A stretch of 64,000 nucleotides of DNA from Caenorhabditis remanei (taxonomy: Eukaryota; Nematoda; Chromadorea; Rhabditida; Rhabditidae). This document shows positions 31,640 to 42,945 of the stretch, one piece after another. Position 1 is the first letter of the stretch, and each line of letters starts with the position of its first letter. Location: the NCBI RefSeq assembly GCF_010183535.1, contig NC_071332.1, forward strand, positions 16,182,001 through 16,246,000, in the 5' to 3' direction. Below the pieces are notes generated by a model that worked only from the letters and a program-made list of their open reading frames with translations, searched no databases and was not told the DNA's origin. Made by a program: the position numbers and the translations under genes.

Positions 31640-32135
31640 CAACTCTATCAAACCTTTGGTCCGTCTAGGCAAATAATGAATTGACTTTTAGTCTAAAAAA
31701 CAACCTTATCATACTGATAAGACGACCAAAGTATCTGTGAGTTTAAAACCGATGTTCATGATCCGAATAACAAATAATATGAGGATTGAGAAAATCTTAT
31801 GATACGCCAAAACCTGATATCAGAAAAAGTGGTAAGTATTTTCAAAGTTTTAAAAATTCCTTATTTTTTCAACACATGAAATTGCAACTCATTTTTCCCA
31901 AATCGGACAAGATGCAAATGTAAAAGGAAAACAACTTAGCGAAACAAAAGCTTCCAGACAAAAATTAAATGATTGAGTTCCTAATATGTTGATTTTTGTT
32001 TATTGACCCCGAGTAAATGAAATCACTAGATATCAAAAGTTATGTTATTCCGCCCTACTAATCACCTGCTCTCTGATCTGCAACTTTTCAATTTTGATTA
32101 GAGTTTCCCGCTCATTTTCGTGAGTTTTCAGTCAA
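31640..32135. other. Intergenic DNA
   Basis: AT-rich spacer between divergent genes; several ATCTTATCA/GATAAG GATA-like sites near 31700-31720. No gene seen. Confidence 0.4.
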
Positions 32136-33304
32136 ATGTATTCCACCTTATCTGAATATTACTTGTTTGAATATCCTAAATGTAACGCACAGTATGATTT
32201 TCTGGCTTCGTGGCAAGGTCTCGCATGGCCGAGTCATATAATTCAAGGTATTGCCTTTCCATTTCAAGCTTTAACGTTTTATATTATTGTGAAGAACACT
32301 CCGAATCATATGAGTGTTGTCAAGTGGCCGATATTGATTAATCATTTTTGGTAAGTATTTTTGTAGAGTTTCATGTTGGTTCATGCAGTTCAGACTGGAA
32401 CATTTTTAGGTGCACCTGGCTCGACTTTACTATTTGCGCCTTCTCTACTCCATACATATTCCTTTCCTACCTCGGGTTTCTTGGCGTTGGGTTATTTAGT
32501 TGGTATGGTATTCCATATTTATTTCAAATTGTTTTAGCAATTCTCGTAGCGTTTTGTGAGTTAGACGTTCAAAATATTTTTATCTCAAAATAGTTGTGTT
32601 TTAGGTGCTTCTGGATCTTATATTTATTTATTTGAAAGTCGGAGTAATTCTCTTCAAGAAAATCGATTCAAATTCAAAAAATCAACATCTAGATTTATCT
32701 ATCATGTTGCAATTTTCATACTCGATCTATCACTATTTGGTATGTTTTGGAGTGTACCTGGAGACACAGACTCAGCTAGACTACAAGTTTTGGCATTGGA
32801 CCCCTGTCCAACTCCTGAATTTTTCTTTGGAAACGTTTTCATAGTGACTACTGATACTGATACAATTCGGTTTTACACCTGGTTTCTTATCCCTTTCCTT
32901 TTATTTCATTCAATTGGTCATGGTTATTCCATGCCGCTTGTACAGTATACTACATTTTTATTGCTCCTACGAAATCGACATCCCCTCTTACCAGACAAAT
33001 TCAGCGACAATTTTTTATCGGTTTGATATTTCAAACCGGAATCCCCGTGGTGTTTTTGGTAGCACCTATTACCTACTCTATGCTAGCATTTTTCACGGAT
33101 AATCTGGAACAGAAATGGATGAATATCGCAGTTATAGTGGCTGGGTTGCATGGTATTGGAGAGAGTTTATCAGTGTTGATGGTTCATAGTTCATATCGGA
33201 ATGCAGTCTGGAGGTTGATCCCTGGATGCAGTGCTGAGAGAGATCTTGTTTTTGGGAGAAGGAAAAGTTCAAAGCAGATTATTATGCAGAAGTTGTCGGA
33301 TTAA
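32136..33304 (+). CDS. srh-class chemoreceptor, frame interrupted in TM5
   Basis: Exon 1 has FQALTFYIIVKNTPNHMSVV and VKWPILINHFW, then exon 2 CTWLDFTICAFSTPYIF and exon 3 FESRSNSLQENRF and CPTPEFFFGNVF, all typical of Srh receptors. The last part (LTRQIQRQFFIGLIFQTGIP, HGIGESLSVLMVHSSYRNAV) is in another frame. The two frames are joined exactly if the 29-nt segment 32917-32945, which starts GTCATG and ends TACAG, is removed; the result (FHSI|VYYIFIAPTK) makes a helix of normal length. That is below the usual intron minimum, so this could be an ultra-short intron, an insertion or a recent frameshift. Otherwise complete to the stop at 33304. Confidence 0.75.
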
Positions 33305-33877
33305 GTTATTATTTTATCACTATAACAAGGACATATCCTTCTTCTTATCACGTTTTCTCATTGATATACCAAGTATAAAACTATTTCCATTTCCTGTTCA
33401 TGAAGTTATTGAATCTGAAAATCTTTTGAATACAGGAAACTTTTTTTAAAGAATCAAAAAAAAGTTTCAAAAATCGACAGTTGCCTTAGATTAGGTAGTA
33501 TGGAGTTCATAATTTCTGTACATTTATAAAAGTCTTTCACTTCTATAAGAAATTTTTGAATTTGTATAATCCAGAGCAAAGAATTTTGTTATGAAATTTT
33601 TCGAAGGAGCAATCAACAATATTTTTTGGGTAGGAGTATTTTCATTAGTATAACAGAGGGAGTGAATACAATACTACTTTTTCAGACAAGAACCGCCTTT
33701 TTCTAATTTCCTCTCACGTGTAACGATGAATAATGTGGTTCTTACTTTGTAGCTTCAATTTATTCTGTTATTGTTCAGAACTCTAATTTCCCTTTCTGTC
33801 TTTATCAGACTTCTCAGAAAAAAGAAGCTTTCATTTTACGGTTAACGATACCATTCATCACAATTCTATCATTCAAC
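33305..33877. other. Intergenic DNA
   Basis: AT-rich spacer between the srh and str receptors. Part of it (around 33680-33760) is echoed near 35070-35140 upstream of the partial str copy. No gene seen. Confidence 0.4.
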
Positions 33878-34980
33878 ATGTCCCTTTTCGATATCGCTTA
33901 TATTCTTACTAAAATAGGATTCTGTATTAGCTTTCTATCAAACTTCGTTTTGATCTACTTGACTATTTTTCATGTCAAACAAGTTTTTGTCACCTACAAA
34001 CGGATGGTAGTCTATTTTGCTGTGATTGGAATACTTTTCGCTGGATTGGAAGTCATAGGAAGACCATTCGCCCATAACTTCAATGGATCGCTGATATTTT
34101 TCAGTTCTAGCAAGTTGGGAGTTCCTCACGAACTTCTATTATTATCAATCTCAATTTGGGGTGGATTTTATTCTTTGATTATTGCTTTTATCGCTGTCCA
34201 GTTTGTGTACCGTTATTTAAGTCTATTTGGAACAAAATCAGCTAAAAAGTTTGATGGTTATGGAACAATTGTATGGGGTTTATATCCTATTATTCCGGGA
34301 GCTATTTACACTTATGCTTTTCACATTTTCTGTATTCCCAACGACTACACAGATGGCTATATGAGGTATATTTTTTTTACATGTGTGTTCTAACATCTTT
34401 ATTTTTTCAGAAATGAAATTCTTTCAACATATGAATTTAATATCAGTGAAGTCCCAAGATTCATCATGGTCCCATATGATAGCGATGGTCATCTCAGAAT
34501 AGAAAGTTTGAAGAATATTTCAGTAGACTTATTCCTTGTCTGCTCCCACTATCTTATCATTATATATTGCGGGCTGGGAATGCACTTCAATATGAAGAAG
34601 GAGCTCGAAAAGTTCTCAGTGCCACAGCAAAAACTTCAACGACAGTTCTTCAAAGCATTGGTTATACAGAGTCTTGGTCCCACTATTTTTCTGGTTCTGC
34701 CAGCTGCGCCGGTTCTGCTTACCCCGGTCGTAGCACCGCTACTGGGTATGGAAGTACATTGGAAGACTGGCTGGCTGTTTTCACTCATCGGTCTATTTCC
34801 CCCATTTGATAGCGTTGCATTCATGTTGATTGTGACAGAATACAAGAAGATTATTAAAAGTGAGTGGGATTTTTGAAAGGAACGAATGAGTTTAATTTTT
34901 TTTCAGCAAAGTTCCTAAAGAAGGTACCAGATGTACCCATAGATCCATCGACTACAGCATTGTCAGTGAGAATGGTGTGA
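33878..34980 (+). CDS. Serpentine chemoreceptor, str/srj type
   Basis: Three exons. Exon 1 encodes MSLFDIAYILTKIGFCISFL, a cytoplasmic YKRMVVYFAV segment and helices 1-4. Exon 2 starts near 34411 and supplies the second extracellular loop (EVPRFIMVPYDSDGHLRIES) and helices 5-7 with LQRQFFKALVIQSLGPTIF. Exon 3 (near 34907) gives the tail ending STTALSVRMV before TGA at 34978-34980. Junctions are phase-consistent and no lesion is seen. Features such as the QRQFFKALVIQ...P block fit the Str superfamily (odr-10 relatives). A partial duplicate follows at 35220. Confidence 0.82.
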
Positions 34981-35219
34981 TAATTAATTACTTTTTTTTT
35001 CTTCAATTTAAGATCTTGTTTTTAATAAAATTTCATCCTCTTTGTGAAGCTACAGTAATAACGTCACATGCAGACAAGGAACTCATTTTTCTAATTTCCA
35101 TTATTGATGAATAAGTGTTTTGTGAGCATACAACTAGCTCCTCAGTTTTAATTTCCGTTATCTTCATAACATCCTTCTGAAAACCAAAAAAAAAAGATAT
35201 CCCATTTATTACGATTTTC

Positions 35220-35722
35220 TGTCAGACTTTCTGTCAGAGTGTGAAGTCCCTAGATTCATCATGGCTTCATATGACAGCGATGGTCGTATCAAAATAGAAA
35301 GTCTTCAGAATATAACAATGGATTTATTCCTAGTCTGCTCACACTATCTCGTTATCTTATATTGTGGGATCAAAATGCATTTCAATATGAAAAAGGAGCT
35401 GAAGAAGTTCTTAGACCAACAATTTTTCTGGTTCTGTCAGCTGCACCGGTTCTGTTGACACCAGTTGAAGCACCGTTACTGGATATAGAAGTACAAAGAC
35501 GGGGTGGTTGTTCTCTCTCATTGCATTGTACCCATCATTCGATAGTATTGCATTTATGATTATTGTTGCAGAATATAAGAAAGTGATCAGAAGTGAGAAC
35601 TAAAAAATCAAATAAAACTGATTATCGCAACTTTTTTAGAACAACTCCGATGGCTGTTGTTTGGCGTATCCCAGGATCCTTCGACTACTGCATTTTCATT
35701 GAGAAGTAACTCGATGGTGTGA
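35220..35722 (+). pseudogene. 5'-truncated duplicate of the str-type receptor
   Basis: Begins at the equivalent of SEVPRFIM (CEVPRFIMASYDSDGRIKIE) and follows the upstream gene through LFLVCSHYLVILYCGIKMHF. It then has a deletion at the MKKELKKF region (the LQRQFFKALVIQ block is lost) and several frameshifts: PTIFLVLSAAPVLLTP, SFDSIAFMIIVAEYKKVI and a last exon DPSTTAFSLRSN lie in shifted frames. Helices 1-4 are absent. Clearly a relic of a tandem duplication of 33878-34980. Confidence 0.85.
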
Positions 35723-35994
35723 TAATTTTGTTTTTTCGTTTTTAATTTAATAAATTCAATTTCTGACTCATCATTCCAAATCCATGCGTAGGTCAGTGAC
35801 CTTTTCAGAATTTGTAGTGAAGAGAGTAGGAAGAGAAATCCATGTGGGCTTCTGTGCACAGTTGTTGGACATGTGTTCCTGTCCTCTCATTCTACATAGA
35901 ATTGTATCAAGTTTTTGAAATAAATTCTTTCAAAATTAGTGTTTTGTCTTAAAACCATCAAAACCTGTTCTAGTTTTTTTCAGAAAACTTAGAG
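35723..35994. other. Spacer before the Smr cluster
   Basis: AT-rich with no gene. A TTTTTTTCAG acceptor at about 35982 lies 12 bp before the next start codon, consistent with a trans-splice or 5' UTR acceptor. Confidence 0.4.
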
Positions 35995-36706
35995 ATGTCC
36001 ACGAGAAAACATCGTGACCAGAAAAACGGTGACTTTTTAAGAAAACGGACTGGCCACGATACGTTGACCGTCAATGAAGCATACCGTGAGAATCAAGGAG
36101 ACGTGACTAAAGCTTTGAAGTCGTTGGGACATGAGACAACGGTAAGAATCAATTTATTTCTAATTTTCACAGTTTGCACGCTTCAGGATAGCTGTGGAGT
36201 TCATTCAACCACTTATGTACGTCCAACCCATCACGAAAACGCTCATTTTTTAGAAATGAGTAAATTTCATGTATGACTTGAAACTAATGTTTCACTGAAA
36301 TTATCAGTTTGTTTCAGGAGAAACTGAAAAATGCGAGCAGTAGTGAAGTTGTTCAAAAAATCGAGATGGAAATGTATGAAAAAGGCAGAAAGTTCAACGA
36401 GTGCAGATCCCCACCGAATCGCTACGATCTCCATTACCTGACTGTTAATGTTGCAGTCGAATATGCGCTGGAGGTAGTGGAGAAAGAGAAAAAGGAGAAG
36501 AAGTACAAAGGTGAGCCAAACGGTTTTACAATAAAGCACATCTGATTTTTACAGAGATCCATTTGGTAACTGGCAATGGAAATCGTAGTATTAATGGCGT
36601 TGCTGTCATTAAAAATGCGATTTTGCGAGATTTGGGATGGTTGGGCTATTGCACGACCAGAGAGGATCCAAGCAACCCGGGAGTTGTTCTTGTAAAATTT
36701 AAGTAG
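35995..36706 (+). CDS. Smr-domain protein A (about 173 aa)
   Basis: Four exons. Exon 1 (35995-36141) encodes a Lys-rich start and TVNEAYRENQGDVTKALKSLG, a helical motif resembling CUE/UBA-type domains. A small second exon gives SCGVHSTTY. Exon 3 carries EMYEKGRKFNE and then YDLHYLTVNVAVEYALEVVE; exon 4 gives IHLVTGNGNRSINGVAVIKN and NPGVVLVKF before TAG at 36704. These are the LDLHG and TGxGxHS blocks of the Smr (small MutS-related) domain, known in other proteins as a nicking nuclease or RNA/DNA-binding fold. The DLH is kept but the GxH is GNR, so catalysis is uncertain. A CUE-plus-Smr layout resembles N4BP2-like proteins. Paralogues follow at 40838 and 42264. Confidence 0.8.
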
Positions 36707-36812
36707 AAAATTATTGTCTAGCTATAACTGTATCTTACTGTATGACCCTCTCGTATATGTTATACATTGCTTTACATGTCACTTCCTCCCTGTGCATTAC
36801 TTCGCCAAAATT

Positions 36813-38308
36813 TGAAATGATCTCCCCTAAGAGGCACTATCTGTAAGAGTGAGAATGTTTGTGTTGGGCCTTGGCACAGTTGCAAAAAGTTATTTCAATC
36901 CGAACTCTTTTTACAGCATATGTACCCCTATGGTAGTAATTTACAAAAAATATGTCACCAGTCTCCTATGACGTCATCATAGGAAAATATGACCAATAAT
37001 TGACTTTTCACCCAAAAATTCATAAAAAATTAAATTTTTCAGAATACTCTGTGAAACTTTTGGTACGCGTTAGGAATGTTTTTAACTACTTTTACACAAA
37101 TTTTCAGCCCTCCAGACATCCCAGAAACCGTTCAAGTAAATTTCACTTTCATGTTATTTCAACTTTTCTCAAAAAATCCCTCTAGAAGCCATAAAATTTT
37201 AAATCGTATTCTTATTCCCCGCTAAAAGTTCTATTAGATCCAATTAAAATCATCAAAAAGTAGGGGGACCATTTTGAGATATTTCGATTTTTTCAAAAAT
37301 CACATAAGGGTCCCCCCTTATGAAAAAAATTTTTTCACGAAAAATTCGAAAAAAAAATTTGTTCCGAAAACAATCAGAATATTGATAAAACACATGAAAT
37401 AAACCAATTCCAAAATTGTTCACCTTAGAAATTGGTTTGAACAGATTTCAAATTTTGCTTCATCAAAAATTTTTTTCCATGGGGGGGACCCTTATGTGAT
37501 TTTCGAAATAAATGAAAATATCTCAGAATGGTCCCCTTGTTTTTCGATGATTTTTATTGGATCGTGTGTTAAATATTGCGGGAATTCAGTACATTAATTG
37601 AAATTTTATGGCTTCTGTACAAATTATTGATGAAAACCTCAAAAAATGGGAAAAAATTTTGATGAAGCAAAATTTGAAATCTGTTCAAACCAATTTCTAA
37701 GGTGAACAATTTTGGAATTGGTTTATTTCATGTGTTTTATCAATATTCTGATTGTTTTCGGAACAAATTTTTTTTTTCGAATTTTTCGTGAAAAATTTTT
37801 TTCATAAGGGGGGACCCTTATGTGATTTTTGAAAAAATCGAAATATCTCAAAATGGTCCCCCTACTTTTTGATGATTTTAATTGGATCTAATAGAACTTT
37901 TAGCGGGGAATAAGAATACGATTTAAAATTTTATGGCTTCTAGAGGGATTTTTTGAGAAAAGTTGAAAAAACATAAAAATTAAATTCACTTGAACTGTTT
38001 CTGGGGTGCCTGGAGGGCTGAAAATTTGTGTAGAAGTAGTCAGAAACACTCCTAACATGTACCAAAAGTTTCACAGAGTTATCTGGAAAATTTAATTTTT
38101 TGTGAATTTTTGGGTGAAAAGTCGATTATTGGGCATATATTCCTATGATGACGTCATAGGGGACTGGTGACATATTTTTTGTAAATCACTACCATAGGGG
38201 TATATATGCTGTAAAAAGAGTTCGGATTGAAACAACTTTTTGCAACTGTGCCAAGAGGAATCCTCATCTTACAGACAACGCCTCCTAAAATGAAATGATC
38301 TCCCCTAA
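36813..38308. mobile_element. 1.4-kb fold-back element with about 600-bp arms
   Basis: The arm from about 36871 (CTTGGCACAGTTGCAAAAAG) to about 37474 is the inverted copy of about 37649-38256, ending CTTTTTGCAACTGTGCCAAG. The loop is about 175 bp. Arms contain an inner palindromic block around ACATAAGGGTCCCC. Just outside both arms is an identical 18-bp direct repeat, TGAAATGATCTCCCCTAA (36813-36830 and 38291-38308). No transposase ORF. It sits between Smr genes A and B. Confidence 0.85.
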
Positions 38309-38897
38309 ATGTAAAATGTCCCCCCTCCTCTCTACCTCTCACCGGCTTGACCTCCCAACATGAAAAGTCTGCGTAACCCACATGGCGCAACAGAGTTCGG
38401 CGCCTTTGATCTGTATGTTTTTGCATGGTGTGAATTTTTTAATTTTTTAATAAATATATTCCAACCGGTTTAATTGTCGAATTAGAAAGTGGTATACAGT
38501 AGTAAAATATACAATTTGGTCTTGATTTTTGAGCTGTCCCCTTAAAATGACTATAGCTCTCTAGGGAGTGTCCGTACAAAAAAGTTGTCAACTACAAAAA
38601 TAAAGTTCTACCTTTGTTCTGTATGATTTGGACATAATTTACTTTGTGGGACTATCAGTGATACAGTAACACCCTCTCAAAGTTGGTCATTTTCAACTGA
38701 AAAGGCCAAATTGAATATCTTACGGTACTGTACATATGAATAGTAAGTTTAAGTTCTTCTGAATTCAAAAATTAAATTTGCCTTTGTAGTAGACTCTCAC
38801 AATTACTAATATGGATAAGCTACTGGACTAATTCTCAAACCAGTCCCAAAAAGTTCAGTCCCAAAAAATTTTGATTGCTGACTAAAATTAACTTATA
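38309..38897. other. Spacer between two fold-back elements
   Basis: No gene. Contains a segment (about 38560-38640) weakly echoing text near 26080-26150 (an 'actctctagagagtg...tacaaaaa' block), possibly an old dispersed repeat. Confidence 0.35.
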
Positions 38898-40045
38898 CAG
38901 TAGCGAGCATAAGTGAGCACCCCTTCATACTTTTATGTGTAACTCTGCCCAATCGTGTCCGTTTTGCAAAAACTTTTTTTTGAAAGGTAGCCAAAGTATT
39001 CATCAATAGGGATATATGTTTTTTGAAAAATTTCCATTACTGATTTTTTCGATAATCGATTTTTCCTGATCTTGATTTGAAAATCCGAAAAAAAACTTTT
39101 TATTTTTCTTTTGGAGATATTGAGTTTTTGATGTCAAAATGATGGAAAACACTCAAATAAACAAAAAATTATGTTGAATCAACATTCTACTTTCTGAGCA
39201 TCGTGCCACAGCTCCAGAAGTCAAAATTAGTGCCTTCGGGAAAATTATCATAACTCATCAAAAAATGCTCCAAATGTGTCGAAACATGTATCAAAAAACG
39301 TGTCTTGAGTTTTTCTACAAACCATCATCAAAAAGTTTTAATTTTGGAAATAATAATTTTTCTAATTTTTTTCACTCAAAAATGATTTTATTCTTATTTT
39401 CTCTCCATTTCCCGATATTTTCTGGCTATAAAACGATCAAATAATACAGATATGTGTTTTATTATGTGTGATAAAGCACTTTGTATCCAGTTTTTGAAAA
39501 GTGTGCTCGTTTTATAGCCAGAAAATATCGGGAAATGGAGAGAAAATAAGAATAAAATCATTTTTGAGTGAAAAAAATTAGAAAAATTATTATTTCCAAA
39601 ATTAAAACTTTTTGATGATGGTTTGTAGAAAAACTCAAGACACGTTTTTTGATACATGTTTCGACACATTTGGAGCATTTTTTGATGAGTTATGATAATT
39701 TTCCCGAAGGCACTAATTTTGACTTCTGGAGCTGTGGCACGATGCTCAGAAAGTAGAATGTTGATTCAACATAATTTTTTGTTTATTTGAGTGTTTTCCA
39801 ACATTTTGACATTAAAAACTCAATAACTCCAAGAGAAAAATAAAAAGTTTTTTTTCGGATTTTCAAATCAAGATCAGGAAAAATCGATTATCGAAAAAAT
39901 CAGTAATGGAAATTTTTCAAAAAACATATATCCCTATTGATGAATACTTTGGCTACCTTTCAAAAAAAAGTTTTTGCAAAACGGACACGATTGGGCAGAG
40001 TTACACATAAAAGTATGAAGGGGTGCTCACTTATGCTCGCTACTG
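38898..40045. mobile_element. 1.15-kb Tc1/mariner-like fold-back element
   Basis: Ends CAGTAGCGAGCATAAGTGAG and CTCACTTATGCTCGCTACTG, each flanked by TA (38896-38897 and 40046-40047), the Tc1/mariner target duplication. The arms (about 38898-39444 and 39513-40045) are near-perfect inverted copies with a loop of about 70 bp. No transposase is encoded; open frames over the arms are artefacts. Non-autonomous element. Confidence 0.9.
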
Positions 40046-40047
40046 TA

Positions 40048-40837
40048 TTTCAAAATCTCCAGCTTCTCTCCATTTTCCTTCTCTCCATTTTCTGTCTAAT
40101 TTTCAATCGAACCTAGTTCTACAGCATCCCATCGCAAAGTTCTGTTTTAGCCTCATTCTCATTGAGACTTCAGCTTTGAAATTATCTTAGTTTGATAGGA
40201 AAAGGAACAATCTCACTGTAGCTGGAATCTATTTCTGTCATCTACTAATGCACTTGTTCCGATGGAGTCGTCTCCTTGAGATGACTAACTGTTTACTCTG
40301 AACCACGGTGCCATACTGTCCCCTTCCAAATCTTTTTTTCTGATTCTTTGTCACAAGGTCGATGAGGAGCACTGCCACGAAGAAGGGGGAGACAAAGATT
40401 TTTGTATTACTCACGTATGTAATGGTCATTCGGAAAAAAATCTCCTATTTTCCTCTTTCTACTTTTTCTTCTTATTCCATTTGGTTGATTTCTCCACTTT
40501 TCTTTTTTTCAAACTGTTACGATTATTGATATTCGTGGATTTTAAGGAGTAATAGCTCTGTGTTTTCAGTGTTTTTTTGTTGCAAAAGTATTGTTAGTTT
40601 CGTGTTATATAAAATTTGTTCCTTTTCCAAGAAATAATAATCTCCAAAGTGTAATAACCCAACAAGATAATGTGCTAGTTATAATTCAAAATGCAATCGA
40701 GAAGGCGTCGGAGAGTGAAGTCCTAAAACCACTAGGCTTGACGCTTTTTGTACATCGTCTCGGATTTTTCTTATTTCACCTTGTTCGATCCCTTAACTCA
40801 CCATGTTTCATTATCCTTTTTCCAGAATCTTCCCAAT
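40048..40837. other. Spacer and 5' flank of Smr gene B
   Basis: No supported gene. A TTTTTCCAG acceptor ends about 13 bp before the ATG at 40838 and could be an SL trans-splice site. Confidence 0.4.
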
Positions 40838-41895
40838 ATGCCACGCAGACAAAACAACTCAAGACTCAACGCCAGACACGTCGATCAGTTACAAAGAGAG
40901 ACGGGATACCCGCACAATATTGTGAAGATCACCTACTACGATTCAAAAAAGAATGTGGACTTGGCTAGAAAGGAATTGGGATTTGGGAAGGTAACTTTTT
41001 TTGTAATGGAATGTCTCAAATATAGATTTATTTTCCAGAAAGCAACTTACTCCTTTCGGAACCTGTTCATTGGTAATGTTTCAAGCAATGAGGTATCATT
41101 TTCCAATTCTAAGTTAAAAATTAATAATACAACTTTTTAGTATGTCTTCAAAGGTGTCACAGCCAAAATGGTCAATGAATCATTCGGAATCTTTGTAAGT
41201 TTTTCTTATAAATTCCCAAAATTGAAATGATAAAACGCTTTTAGGACGCTATGGATCAACTGCAATCCCTTCAAGACAAGTACCTTCAAAATGGAAAATA
41301 TGGGATTTCCAATTACTGGATAGCTCATAATTTTTTGCTTAATGAAGGAAGTTTTCTCAGGACAACTACCTACTTGAAAGAGGACAAGATTCGGCGGGTT
41401 ACAATCAGATGTCTTCATGTATGTTTCTGGAAAAAATTAAAAAGTAAATTCATCAAATTTCAAATGAAGCTAATTTTCAGAACTCCGAATCCGATGTTAG
41501 CCAAATTGTGCGCCAGAGAAATATTTCTCTGGACGATTTGTTCAACATCCCAGTTGAGCATCTGAAATTCGACCTCCACTGGTTTAGTTGTATGAAAGCT
41601 TTGGAATACGTGAAGGAAATTGTGGAAAAGATGAACTCCGGCTCTCCACATCTATACCATCGGAGCGTTGGTAAGTGGATTCAGAATTAGGATTCTAAAA
41701 CCAACAAACTGAAAAATTTCAGATATCCAGCTGCTCACTGGTGTGGGTAACCATTCTGTAAATAGTGCGTCAATCATCCGGGAAGCGCTTCAGAAGGAGT
41801 ACGGACTCCATATCAAGGTGGATGGCGGCAATCCGGGAGTTTTGATTTTGACCATTCCAAAGAAACCAACGTATAGTGATGCTATCAGGTGTTAG
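40838..41895 (+). CDS. Smr-domain protein B (about 260 aa)
   Basis: Six exons, all GT-AG and in frame: exon 1 40838-40990 (MPRRQNNSRLNARHVDQLQR, then YDSKKNVDLARKELG, the counterpart of the CUE-like motif), two 18-codon exons, a 58-codon exon, then LKFDLHWFSCMKALEYVKEI and finally LLTGVGNHSVNSASIIREAL with NPGVLILTIPKK before TAG at 41893. DLH and TGxGxHS are both preserved, making this the most canonical Smr domain of the three. The extra middle region (about 100 aa) has no recognised domain. Nuclear or cytosolic; no signal peptide. Confidence 0.85.
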
Positions 41896-42263
41896 GAGCT
41901 CATTTTTGTACCTCTGTCTAATTTTTTTCTAATTATGTTGTCTATTACATTCCTTAATTTTAAATTTTAGGATTTCAATAAACTTTGTATAACTATAATG
42001 CTCAAATCTCTTCAAATGATATCATAATTTGTCTACCATATGCTTCAGATGCAGAGAGCACCCTCCTTCGACAGTTTCCTCCACACACGACATAAAAGAG
42101 ACGACAGAGATGGAGAGAACATCGGCGGCGTCCTTCTAAACTCTCTGTTCCTGGCAGCCCATATAGAAACAATCATGGCGGCTTGTTTTTTTTTATAGTT
42201 ATTTGATTATAAGTTTTTTTTTTAATTTAAAAAAAACTTTATTTGAGTTCGACCTTTTACAGT
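41896..42263. other. Spacer between Smr genes B and C
   Basis: Gene B polyadenylation signal (AATAAA near 41975) and an AT-rich spacer; a CTTTTACAG acceptor lies immediately before the ATG at 42264. Nothing else seen. Confidence 0.4.
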
Positions 42264-42945
42264 ATGGAACTTCCCACTTCCTCCAAACAACTCCAAGAAC
42301 TGCAAAAGGAATTTGTCGCTCCGACTCATCCAGAAATATGTAATCCTCTGGTTCAAGAAATATATGCTGAAAACATGAACGATTTTTTGAAGACTAAGCA
42401 ATATCTGCAACGTTATCATTTGTTTTGGTCAATAATTTTGCAGCTTCATGTAAGGGAATCTGTTTATATAATCAGAAAGTTAAATGATTTCATAGATTTC
42501 AGAATCAAAGAAGCCAAGGAATAAAAGAAAACAATACACAAGTCAAGAAGATGTTGGAAACTGTAATAAATAACCTGGTTCGTGAGAGGAATCACTCATT
42601 GGGATTTTCTCGAAAACTGATATTTGATCTCCATGGTTTCACTGTAAAAGGGGCATTGGAGTATGTCAGCGACATCAAATCGGCAATAGAAAACAGTAAA
42701 GCAAAGCACAAACGTAATAAATAACTTTTCAGAAGACCTTTAATTAAGAATTTTCAGCGATCACACTGATCACCGGGCACGGGGAAAGGGTCGATGGAGC
42801 TCCGACGATCAAGGCTGAGATCTTAAGAAAATTTGGTGAAAATGTTCAAGAAGAGTTGCTGAATCCAGGGAGATTGACATTCAGGGTGCAGGAGACGTAC
42901 ATGGACTACGCGCACGTTCGTGTAGTCCCTATTCTAATTATGTAA
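42264..42945 (+). CDS. Smr-domain protein C (about 190 aa)
   Basis: Three exons: 42264 to about 42449, about 42503-42713 and about 42759-42945. Exon 1 holds LVQEIYAENMNDFLKTKQYL, again the CUE-like motif. Exon 2 has a Lys/Asn-rich helix and LIFDLHGFTVKGALEYVSDI, the best LDLHG match in the cluster. Exon 3 has ITLITGHGERVDGAPTIKAE and NPGRLTFRVQ, then a C-terminal extension to TAA. The His of TGxGxHS is replaced (GHGERV). The three genes share exon logic but little identity, so they are old, fast-diverging tandem paralogues. Confidence 0.8.

Noticed and set aside
39394..39678. 94-codon minus-strand frame
   Set aside because: Lies in one arm and the loop of the Tc1/mariner-like fold-back; no domain.
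36813..40045. CRISPR-like or satellite array
   Set aside because: Repeats are two large inverted pairs, not regularly spaced short units; eukaryotic context.
40238..40429. 63-codon minus-strand frame with a hydrophobic start
   Set aside because: Looks faintly like a membrane segment, but no flanking exons or family motif could be found.
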